This document shows, piece after piece, positions 1 through 10,900 of a DNA stretch of 64,000 nt; positions within the stretch are counted from its first letter, which is position 1; each line of letters starts with the position of its first letter. Both the position numbers and the translations under genes were made by a program. The notes under the pieces were generated by a model. That model saw only the letters and a program-made list of their open reading frames with translations, did not search any database and was not told the origin of the DNA. The stretch is from Ooceraea biroi (taxonomy: Eukaryota; Arthropoda; Insecta; Hymenoptera; Formicidae). Location: assembly GCF_003672135.1 (NCBI RefSeq), contig NC_039517.1, positions 9,882,601 through 9,946,600 of the forward strand, written 5' to 3'.

Positions 1-399
1 CGGCGCTCGCTCGATCTTGATTCAGATGAAAATACGTTTCTCTAATTGACAAGGCAATACGTGGATACGCGATACGAATCAATTCGAGCTTTTGTGTTCG
101 ATCGATGCGCGATGTCTATCTGTTCGCGCATAGAATGTGTCCGACGAACGTGTTATCTGATACAAAAGGCTGTAGCTGATACCTTCTGATAGCCTTGAGA
201 CGTATAAATAAAAAACAGGCTAATAATTGTGTACTATCAGAGTCCTTGCCTTCACGCCACGCTCGTAAGAAGCTTTGAAACTTTGAAAGAATTCTTAACA
301 TAGAGCTATCACTATCTGTGTCTCAAGTTTATTACGATATTTGTCAATCGCGCGAATTAAGATACGCATACACGGCAGATGCTTGTTAAGAAAACATGT

Positions 400-405
400 T
401 TTATT
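400..405 (-). terminator. Candidate poly(A) signal for pcs
   Basis: An AATAAA hexamer on the minus strand about 540 bases beyond the pcs stop codon. It is the clearest poly(A) hexamer I noticed downstream of the gene. The rest of positions 1-945 shows no coding signal and probably holds the pcs 3' untranslated region and its flank. Assignment is by position only. Confidence 0.35.
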
Positions 406-945
406 AAAAAAGCACATATTAAAAGATTAGAAAATAGTAAACGATACGCCGCGCGCGCATCGTCGATTTCCCGTAGCGGGCGGGCGTATGCTTAAACTGT
501 AAACGATGATATAGATTTGCACTGAATTAATTCTCACGTCTGCCCGACTCTCGTCGCGGTCGGGCGTTTTCGATCGCCGCGCCGTGTGGCTGCGATCAAA
601 AATCGATTGTTTAATACGAGGAAAGTATTAATACCTAACAACTGATCCGCGAATATTTATACGACACACATATTGTTAATTAACGTATACCAGGATATAC
701 TTAACAACCGGCTGCTGTATAACTGGCAGTACAGCTGCAAACATGATTCTGTAACGATGATTCGTGACCGCGAGAGCGTGTGACATTATCCTCACGCTTG
801 TCACGCTTAAATTGCGACGTCTCCGCTAGATTTCATTCGCGCTTGAGCTTCTTAATGACATTAACAATTCTCTACTCACACATAGCGTTAAATAGGGAAA
901 CCGCTTATCACAAGTAATCTATCCTACCGCGTTGTTCACTCGTAC

Positions 946-3900
946 TTATTTCCTAATATTGTCCGTCGCCGCTCCCGGACGATCGTTGACCAACTTGTGC
1001 CTCACGTTCGCCAATCTCTCCGCGCTGACCGCCTGCATGTTACCCAGCAGGGAGTTGTCCAGCAGCGTTTTCAAGTTCTGCTTGCTGTCCAGGTCGATCA
1101 TACTGCAGCTCTTGCCCCGGAGCGCCGATAACGCGGACGCGCGCCCGAAGAGCGACAGTAACGGCAATTCTCTAATACTGGTGGTTTTACTCTTGTATCT
1201 CTTGATAACGAGCTCCCCGTCGATGTCCTCCACGCTCGCGCTAGTCGACGATCTGGTGGACGACGTCAGGAGCTTCTTCAGTTTTATCGGACTCGAATTG
1301 GCACTGCACGACGCGCTTTTCTGCGGAGCGGATCGAGTCGGTGGTAAGCTGACGAAGCGTCGACTCACGTTGGACGACGCCGCGGAGTGCTGTCCTGGCG
1401 AACCGGGCTCCGCGGGCGGGAACTCAGTCTTAGCAGCTTGCGCGGTGGACGAACTCGATTGTGCTCGGCTCGCGGCGTCGATATCGGGAGAAGTACTGAT
1501 GTTCCAGCTGCTCTGTGCCTTCCGGTTCTTCATATCGAGTCGGGAGCTTCTGTTTGGCACGTATTTCGATACAGCTTCGACTTTCCTCGGAATTTTCTTC
1601 TCAAGACTCGATGCAGTTCTGTTCACCGGACTGTTGCTCAGCGACTTCGAGGCGTTGCTTTTCCAAGTGACCGTCGGTGCATCGCCCGCAGTCGCCACCG
1701 AATCGATAGTTGAGCACGACCTTCGCAAGTGCGAAGTCTGTTTGTCCCCTTCAACAGCAGCTTCCGGATTGTTTTCCGTCGATCTCGAAAACCGATTCGA
1801 GCTGTGCGTGTTAAACTGTTCGGTAGTTAGAAGATTGTAGCAGGTCCTGTTCACGGAATCGACCTCGACGTCCCGTAAATCGGACGAAGTTCGTGCACTC
1901 TCTCGCTCCTTGGCGTACAATGCTTTCTCGATCGACAAGCGATTTAGCTTCTCCATACTGGCTTGCAGCTCCAATTCCCATTGCGTGAATTTACTCTCGC
2001 TGCCGTCCACGGATCTTTTATCCAGGTGTTCCGTGTCCTCCCTCGTCGAACAAGGTCTCTGCAAATTTTAAGCAATAAATAGGAGTCACTTTTTTAAAAG
2101 CTTATCTTATATTAATATAGTTTAATTATATAATTTAATTTAATATAATTAATTTAATGTTACTAACTTCGATATCGCGCAATTTTTCGTTCTTCTTATA
2201 TTTGATGAGAGATAATTTACAACCGTCGGCACCGCTGAACTCCTTCTCGTACTTCTGATACATGTCCGAACCGATGAGCTCCGCACCGACGCCGGGTTCT
2301 CGCGGTCCGTTAGCCACGATATCTAAAATGTAAATGTCACATGTATTAAACAAAAAACAAAGTAGAATATCGCACTTTCTCCTCTTCTTTAAATGCACAT
2401 GCATTCGAGACTACCGTAATCTCTTCGTTGCTGATGTATCTGATTGCTGATATCTTCCAACGTTCGCAGACTCCTCGCATAATTGCGCTTGGCTTCCTTG
2501 ACGGTCTGCTGCAGGTATTCCACTCTCTCCTTCTGCGTCGCCAGCATCGAGTCGCACTGAGTCTTCACCTCAAAATACGGCCGTGCCTTTATTATCGCAC
2601 GCCGATGCTTCTCCTCCAGCTGCACCAGCTTCTTCTCGGCATCGTGAAACAGCATCGCTCGCCTGTGATGCTCCCGGCCGCATTCCGCTTTCTGATTGTC
2701 CGCGTCCATTACCTTAAGATAAGAATCGCTCTGATCGTCTCGCAATTTCATGTCTATATCTTTGCGATATATCGAAAGTGCCGACTGATAAATCGGTCAG
2801 CACGAAATAGAAACGTGAACAATGAAAAGAAATAATTGACGCAGAATGGACGTGAGTAATAAACAGCAATGTTTTCAAAATGTTTTCGAATATTCATCGA
2901 GTGATTCACGGAGAATTGTTATTTAAACGCGTAGCGTACGATTACCGTACGCGGTATATACTACTCTAGTGCTCACTTTAATGGTCGCATGATTGAGCAT
3001 ATCCTGCCATGCTTGGTCGAAATTCCACTCATGCTGATGAGACATGAATCGCGCCTCGGCTAGAGCAACCGTTTCTTTCGCGGCTGCATGAATTTCGCTG
3101 GCTCTCTGAAACAGCTGCGCTTGCTGCTGACATTGCACCTGTGAATTGTGCAGAAATTCCATTGTTCCATTTAAATAGTGGTTTCACGCAACTGTTATTT
3201 CAATTAAAAGACGTAGAATATAATTAGCATTAATTTATGTCTTTCAAACAATTAAGTGAATCAGAAAAAGGGAAAAATAATAAATTTAATATAATGATAA
3301 GTCAGTTAAAAAATGTTAATAAAATAGTACATTATTATTATAAAATTAATTATAAAATTAATAAGTTTAATTAGATTAATTTAATAATAAGTTTAATTAA
3401 TAAGTTTGATTAGATCTCTACCTGAGCTTGCCGAGCCATCTCTAGGGCTTCGTAGTAACATCTTGCTTTCTCAATGCAGCTAGTACCTAGCTTCTCTGTG
3501 ATCTCTTTCAATCTCCTCGTGGTATCAGAAAGAAGCTGTCTAAAAGCAGTATGAGCTTCCTAAAAATTGAGATTATGTGTATTTATAATTTTCCCAAATA
3601 TATGTACACACAATATTATATATATAAATCTCTAGATTACAGAGAAACATTATCATACACAAAATATTGTCTCTTACATCCAATTCAGTTTCCAACTTAT
3701 TAATATCATCCGTCGCATTGTTCAAGTTCTCCAACTCGACCTAAAATACACAAATTGATTCTGTGATTTATATTCCACATATAATTCTGCATAACTTTTA
3801 ATGCGCACAAAAAGGTGTGTATCGCACATGCTTCTCTTCCAACTTCCTCTTTTCATCCAACAAGATAAGATTATGTAACATTGTACCATGTACTACAAGC

Positions 3901-4428
3901 TCAAAATTCTCAACGTAACGCAAAGATTTTTATTACATTATTATTAATTTATTTGCCCTTTAGTTGCAACACAGCAAAAACGCAGCAAAAAGGAAGGAAT
4001 ATACAACTTCCTGTACATCAAAAAACAAAGAATGCCATTGAACATTTTTGCATCATGAAATAAATAAAAGATCGCAGATCTTTTCTCGGGAATTGACTGA
4101 ACCGATTCATTCATAAACGAGCGCATCTCGCCACGTCCGTCGGCGCGAAAGATGGAAAGTGAAAGCAAAGTGGGACAATGTACCAGGCGGTGTTAGGCGC
4201 TGTGCCCCGCGCGGGGCACAAAGGCAAGACTCGACTAACCTAACGCACACGAGCGACACTCAAAAAATCACCGGAAGTATTTGTCCGCGACCGCGCGCGC
4301 GAGCGAGAGGACGAAAAGCCGGAAGGAAGGAGCTGCTGATGAGCTGATCATTAGCCGATCATTATAGCTGAGGTTACCTGTATCCGCGGGTCTAGCGCGG
4401 CCTCGGCGTCCTCCGCTGCGACGTCCAT
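946..4428 (-). CDS. pcs: SH3 domain-binding protein 5 homologue (parcas), Rab11 guanine nucleotide exchange factor
   Basis: Seven exons, read downwards: 4428-4378, 3740-3678, 3559-3422, 3138-2977, 2712-2415, 2322-2168, 2058-946. All junctions have GT/AG and keep frame, giving about 659 residues. The start MDVAAEDAEAALDPRIQ resembles the DPRIQ start of SH3BP5. The next five exons form the family's long alpha-helical coiled coil, including FDQAWQDMLNHATIK (exon 4) and the helix ending in exon 5. Exon 6 holds the conserved GPREPGVGAE stretch. The 370-residue last exon is serine-rich, low in structure and poorly conserved. SH3BP5/REI-1 proteins activate Rab11, and fly Parcas acts as a Rab11 exchange factor. 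That role here is inferred from family membership. The gene is divergent from aPKC, with about 3.5 kb between start codons. Confidence in identity is high; exact ends of the first exon are less certain. Confidence 0.9.
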
Positions 4429-5771
4429 GCCTCGACTGGGTGCACGCGGCGTCGTGGTGCGACGTCAACTCGCCATCTCGTTCGCCGCCGAGCGAGGCAA
4501 TCCGACGCAACTGCGTGCCGACGGCGCAGTTTCGGGCGCGGTATCAGACGCAGACGGCCGCGACGCGGCTCGTGTTTACGTCCTGCGACATCCCCGCAGC
4601 ACTCTACGCGCGGCTCGGTCTTCAGTCGTTTCGAGCACTACGCGGCTAACTTCATACCCTCACGGCGAACGGAGAACTCAGACGCGAACGCGACGCGCAA
4701 CTTGGACGGAAAAACACGAGAGCGGAACGGCACGGGCAGCCCGCGTCCACACTGGCGGAGATAATCGCTGACGCATCTCGCCGATGCCGTCTACACCCGC
4801 ATTATCATTATCGTCATCATCATCATCGTCATCGTCGTCGTCGTTGCCGGCCACCTCGGTCACTCCGTGATTGGACCGACCCATCGTTTCCGATGGAGCG
4901 GCCGATCCGGCTGGCCGTTGTGATGAGAGATTCAAGAGACGCGATCAGACGCGATAGCGATAATGTATTGTTCAAATCCGCTGATTCAGTCCGCGAATAC
5001 AATTTTATTAGAGTTGTATATAGCAATTATAGTTGTATATAATTATAAATGTAATAATGAAACTCATCTGATATTTTGTGTGGGCGTGTATCATCGTTGA
5101 GATGCGCAGTTTGAAAAATTTCTTTGATTTTCTCTTAAACAATATTATTTACAAGTAAATAATTTTACAACCGTTAAGTAGTAGTTTAAAATTAAAAATT
5201 TAAAGCTCCTTCATCCACTAATTGTGTTTATTCAAAAATAAATGATTTGTTTATTAAAAATAAATAAATTATCATTGATAACTATTAAAAAAATGAAATT
5301 ATATCCGACCCATCGTTGAGTTGTACTACTATCTTATTTTTTAATAATAAATGGAGGCTTGTAGTGAATGTTTTCAAAATTAAACTTTTAGATAATACCG
5401 ACGCAGTACTAACAACAGTCTGCGATCAACACTTTCTATCCTTTTTCTTCTTTCAAATAAAAAGGAGGAGAGTGTTTTGGAGTATTTGTAGCGCTAAGTG
5501 AACCGCACTCGAAGATAGACAATTGCAGAAAGACAGTTTTATAGGCAATTTGCAATTTTCGTAATAATTAAACAGTTATTAATTAAGATTAGCAAATTAG
5601 AAAACAAGCGTTGGCTAGAACTTTACTGGATATCCCGTATTAACAATTAACCGTCTCAGAACAAATTATAATTATTATACACATTTATAAATCAAGTTCT
5701 TTTTTAAAATACGAGAATATGCTCACATTTATGATAATTATGTATTTCGACAAGTTTTGACGTGACTGATA

Positions 5772-6079
5772 GGCCGGTATTCATAGACCTCCGGCACACC
5801 AGCGCGACGCGACACGCGATGCGCGATATGCGACGTGCGATATCCAATGAGCGTACAGTGTTTATGGAAAAGCTATACGCTCATTGGATATCGCACGTCG
5901 CGTATCGCGCATCGCGAACCGCGTCGCGCTGGTCGGCCGAAGGCTTTAGTCGGATCTTATATTTAAGACCGTCTTAAATTTATCTGCAGATGTTGTATAG
6001 ATCATTTCATTGGCTACGGAGTATTTGAAGATACACTTAAGACGGTCTTAAATATAAGATCCGACTATGAATACTGGCC
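5772..6079. mobile_element. Foldback MITE carrying a nested foldback element
   Basis: The ends are inverted copies of GGCCGGTATTCATAG, followed by arms TCGGATCTTATATTTAAG and its complement near the right end. Both flanks read ATA, a possible 3-base target duplication. The left arm is interrupted at 5787-5949 by a second palindrome whose arms (for example GCGATATCCAATGAGCGTA and its complement) fold around 5870. That insert is bounded by TAG at 784-786 and 947-949 of this 5 kb block, so TAG is its likely duplicated target. The right arm and a relative at 61041 are uninterrupted, which proves the order of insertion. No transposase is encoded. Confidence 0.8.
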
Positions 6080-6380
6080 ATAGAGATCCATTCAATCGCT
6101 CATCATAGTTCAATATATTTTGGTAGATGACGCCACAGTTACCGCCATTTGACCGCTTGAAATATTTAGCTATTATATTTAAAAATTATTTTCAGAAACT
6201 TTTGCTATGCCTTCAATGTCTGTTCCTGAAAAATGAACCTGTAATAATTTTATTAATGTCGAGGCCGAGTTTGCTTCAGTAAAAACGCTTGGTGTGACTG
6301 TTCAATAGGATACTTTATTTATAAAGTACACGCAGAGATAAAACGAACTTGACAAAGTCAAAAAGGTAGAAGAAGCAGTG

Positions 6381-6500
6381 CTGGGCTGCGTTCCGATTCC
6401 TTACCCAGGTGCACCCGCTATGTTGGAGTGAGAAAGATACAAGAATGAGATAAAAAGAGAGAGAGAGAGCACCCTGGCGTGGAATCGGAACGCAGCCCTG
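6381..6500. mobile_element. Short foldback MITE
   Basis: About 120 bases with inverted ends: GGGCTGCGTTCCGATTCC near 6383 and its exact complement ending near 6498. Similarity continues inward (ACCCAGGTGC against GCACCCTGG). The centre contains a GA run. It has no open frame and lies about 1.5 kb upstream of the aPKC start. The family is unassigned. Confidence 0.7.
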
Positions 6501-7099
6501 ACAACCTTAGCACACTTACTAAAGATATAAAGAAAAATAACTAGCCAATGTTGCCAATGCAAATAAACTAAACTTAAGGATTTGATTGTTCCTAACATTA
6601 TTCTTTATAAAAATGTAATATAGAAAGAATCGTAAAAATTAATAATCGAAAGCCAAACTAATACAAATCAGGTCGATTGATATACAAACATTTGCTAAAT
6701 ATATGACGTTTTGTGAGATATTCATATATCAAAAGTTTTTACCGAAAAAGATGTCTTTCATCTTTATCAAGAAAGGGATCTTGGAATTATTCCATTTTAT
6801 TAAATCAAAGAAAAAGTATTTACAGAATCATGTTCTTTTTTATTTAGCAAAATAGATTATAATGTCTTCATATACATATACATACATATTACGTTCTATA
6901 GAGTTTTGTAGAAAATAACTCAATTAATTTTAGAAAGCACACGCGAGACGAATATCCATAAGAATTTTACATTTCACATCTCTTTATACAACGCCACAAG
7001 CGCAGGCTTATATGACCCACTGCACACGCTGCCGATTATCCGAGAATTTCGCCAGGCAGGTCCCGTCATCTGGCACGAAGCTCGCGCACTATCCAGGAC

Positions 7100-7359
7100 G
7101 GCGACCGCACGTCGCGAGTCAGTGGCCAACAAATATGGCGATTGCCAAGTGACAACGCTTCATGCCGCTCAAGCAGTGCCTTACGATTTCGAGTTGATGT
7201 TACCGCGTCGGCGAAGCCTTTTCTACGTTTTTCTACGATTCTAGCGGTTAGCCTAGCCTAGGAAACACGTCTCTCTTGGGCCGCGCGTGCGAGGCTGTGC
7301 GACAGACTGGGTGCATCGACGACGGCGGCGGCGGCGGCGGTTCGCGACGTTTCATCGCG
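7100..7359 (+). other. aPKC: Candidate 5' untranslated exon of aPKC
   Basis: A CpG-rich stretch with a GGC-triplet run ends at a strong donor (GTGAGT beginning at 7360). An acceptor (TTTCAG ending at 7922) precedes the exon that holds the start codon at 7941. The upstream boundary is a guess. Confidence 0.4.
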
Positions 7360-7940
7360 GTGAGTCAGTAGCCATGCGCGCCGTAAACGCGCGTCCTCCG
7401 ATTGACAGCGGAACCCAAGTGTGAGACGAATTGTCACGCGTGTCCGCGACCGATTGCCGCGTCCGCGGGCACGCTCGGCCGCGTCAAATCGACCGGCACG
7501 CAGATCGCCGATTTCGCGCTCTCGTTTCCCGTCTCCCGCGAAGGGATCGTGTGCATCGCGCTCTCCTCCTCTGCTCCTCCGGAGAGATAACTGTTATCCG
7601 GCTGTATCTTACAGCCTACTTTTTTGACACTCGTCCCCCGACACGATAGCACACATCGCCGCAGTTTCTTACCGGTGCCGCGCGATGCTGTTGCATGCTC
7701 GAGCGCGCGTGCTCGTTAAACCGCTGCGCTTGAACCTTCCGACGTGTCCGTTTACTCGGACGCACGCATTCGAGCGGATTTCACGGTGAAATTGTGCTCC
7801 TCCCCCCCCCCCTTTCCGCACTGTTCCGTCCGCGACAAAGATCGCGCTGCGAAATCTTGAAATCTGCGCGAGTTCGACCAGAGTCAAAGTAGACTTAAAG
7901 TCACTGTGGATTGTGCTTTCAGAATAGGGGACCAGCAAAA

Positions 7941-10900
7941 ATGCCTACGCAGACAACGGAAAACGATGACATACGAGTAAAAATTATGTACAATGGGTAA
8001 CGTATATATTATTATTGTAAAAACTGCGTTACATAATTTACAATTTGGGAGATATATATATATGTAGATAAATTCCCTCATTTGCTTTTAATTTAGAGAA
8101 TAATTCCACGTCTCTTAACTTAATTATAACATGTTAATTATCCGATTCTATTTCGACCACAAAATGAGTCATTTCCAATAAAACGTAATTTAAATATATT
8201 CAATTATATTCAAATATATTCAATTACGGTAACAAACTTATTCGAGATCGTCTTAAGAAAGGAAATCAAAATCAAAATAGATTTGTTTTATAAACAAATG
8301 TTTGCAATAATTTTTTAAACTAATGGAGAGATAACGTAAATTTCTCATGCCAGGAAGGTGCAAATCACGTATATCACACCGGGGATTACGATGGACACGC
8401 TGTGCGAGGAGATGCGAGCGATTTGCGGCTTCAGCACGGAGCAGTTCACGATGAAGTGGGTGGACGACGAGGGCGACCCGTGTAGAATCGCCACCCAGGC
8501 TGAGCTGGACGAAGCGTTGAGGTTGTACGAGCTCGAGAAGGACATGGAGATAAAGATACACGGTCAGTGCGAAGTGCAACACGCTATTTGCGATAGATAC
8601 GCGGATACTCGCGATCGTTCTCGTCGCTATTGGGCGTCGCTCCGCTTTCAAGCGATAGCGGACGCTTCGTTTAACCGCGAGCGCACCGATCATTCGAAAA
8701 TTGCGTGTCGATTGCGCCTAATGACGATCGTTAGGTGCTTACATAATTAATTATCGACGCACCGTGCTCGTGAATGACGCACTTGCATGCAGTAGTCGGA
8801 ATTGTTTGGTCGAGCGGAGGCACGCTCGCGCGCGCGCGCGCGGTGGAGCAACTTCCGGTAACGTGCACCGGTACTCTTGATATCCTACATTAACGACCAC
8901 CGTTCGTATACATACGGAGGAGTCATTCATAGATTACGGGCAGATAACGTGGCATGCCTCCCCAATCGTGCGGGCGGACAATCGCCGGCGATGCACCATT
9001 CGACGTCTGCATATGCAAACGTTTCGCGAGCACGGATTATCGATATGCGACGCACGGATAACGGTGCGCGTACGCCTCGACGGTGCTCGCCTTATCGGTA
9101 AGCTTATCGCCGATAGGAGCCGCTGATTAACTAACAGCACGGCGTCATCGGCGTCTGAGAGCGTGTGGTAGATACATGTCGGTGTTCATCCGACATGTGC
9201 CGATACCAAAGCGATCGATTTGCCGCGCGATTCCTCAAGGATGACAGCATTCTCGGAGAGATCGCGCGCTCCGTCTTTATGTTCTCTCCATTATATTCCA
9301 TGTGTCTCTGTCTACGTCTATCGTGCGGCGCGCGTGACGCGCCTGATGGGAATTCATCCTCGCTTGAAGACCCCGGCCGGAGATGACTCGATGCGGGTCT
9401 CATTTGCGCGATGGTAGGATCCTTCTTGGAAGATGAAGCGTGCCGTGATCGCGCATACATTTCCGGCCCGGCTTGCGGATTTGCGATCTCGCCGCGTGAC
9501 GCTCCTTTTCGCGCGGATTTAATGACAATCAAAGGTCTCTGACGAAGTTACGGGCGGGACGAACCCTTGGGGATCTTCACGGATTAAAGTCTCGAGAAAA
9601 GAAACGAGCACGTATTGATTGCATTTTTTTCTTATTTTTATAATTGCAGAGAAATATAGACTGCAAACATAGAGAACGTATAATTTCTTCAAGCAAATAC
9701 TGCAGTGGGGATTGTATCGCAATTAAATTACTTGATTTCAAAATCATTTTTATTTTAAATATCTCGTTGCCACAATTAAGTCGTGTTAAGAATAATTGAA
9801 AGAAATTGCATTTCTTTAAAGGAGAAATACAATCGAAAAATGTTTAGAAATAAACTCCACTTTTACGATAACATAAACTCGGAACGCGTCGTGAGACTTT
9901 GCTCTATATACGCGAAGTAGTCAGGCATCGTTGCGCAATATCGACGAAAGACTTTCAGTTTTCCGATGTATGTAATGCACATCGGTCTCCATAAACCTAT
10001 ACTATATACGATCGCATCAGTCGCAATAACAGCAATAGCGGTGACTATGTGTAACCGCAGCAAGGCAAGAAAGAGAATCGATGCAGCAGAGAGATAACGA
10101 AGAGGCAAGAAGTTCGCGATGATAAATCAAAAGACAAAAGATCAACGACCGAAGCGAGAAGTTGGAGCAAGGATCGAGGAACTAAAGTAGAACCGAGTCT
10201 AATTACATATTTTACGATTCCCTCCGAATGCTGTACAAAAATGAAAATACAAAGAGAAGATAGACATTGTCAAAGTAGAGGAACGCGGTCTGACGTAACA
10301 CAAAGCGCCGAGCTGAAACTTGAAGACGATGACAGGAGGGGAATCGCCGGATAATCAGCGCGCAAACAGCAAAAGTATGAAGAAGAAATAGAGGAAGAGG
10401 TGATGGGAGGAAGGAGTGAAAGAGGTTGGGAGAGGCAGAGGCCGTGTGGGTGGATATAGACTGGGTGTAGGACCGAGAACAGCGACGGGGACGACGAGGG
10501 GGATGCATGTATCGCCTCCACCTCGACGAGATCCGCGTTTGCGCGATTCGGTCGGCAGCGTGCGCCGGGCGGCGACGGCGGTGGCGGCGGCGGCGGCGGG
10601 CGGTTAACGCATCTCACCGCGACGGTAGTCGATATCCTTGCACGGACCGATCAGCAAGGGCAACACACACGTCACGTCGCGCGCGCACTACCATCAACGT
10701 CGAGCTGGCCGCGCCGAGCGTGAGAGATCGCGCTGTTTGGATCGAAGTCAGGTGGAAGTGCCGCGGATAGGGTTGAAACCTGAACCGGAAGTTGCCCCGG
10801 GGTTACGGAAAGTAAAAGAGGGTGGGAGAAAGAAGGAGACAGACGAAAACCTCTTCGATAGAACCTCGGAAGCCGCGAAGGAGTTGCGTCATCGTGTGCG

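Larger units (their letters stand above)
4429..7940. other. Divergent intergenic region between pcs and aPKC
   Basis: No coding exon is supported here. The pcs-proximal part is CpG-rich and includes a degenerate ATC/GTC repeat (about 4799-4853), which looks like an untranslated first exon or promoter. The middle is AT-rich and holds two foldback elements (5772-6079, 6381-6500). The aPKC-proximal part from about 7000 is again CpG-rich, with a GGC-triplet run near 7322-7341, consistent with a promoter and 5' untranslated exon. Confidence 0.6.

Noticed and set aside
932..1840. 302-codon open frame on the plus strand
   Set aside because: It is antisense to the last exon of pcs, whose own frame joins six upstream exons with matching phase. 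The plus frame has no splice context or family resemblance.
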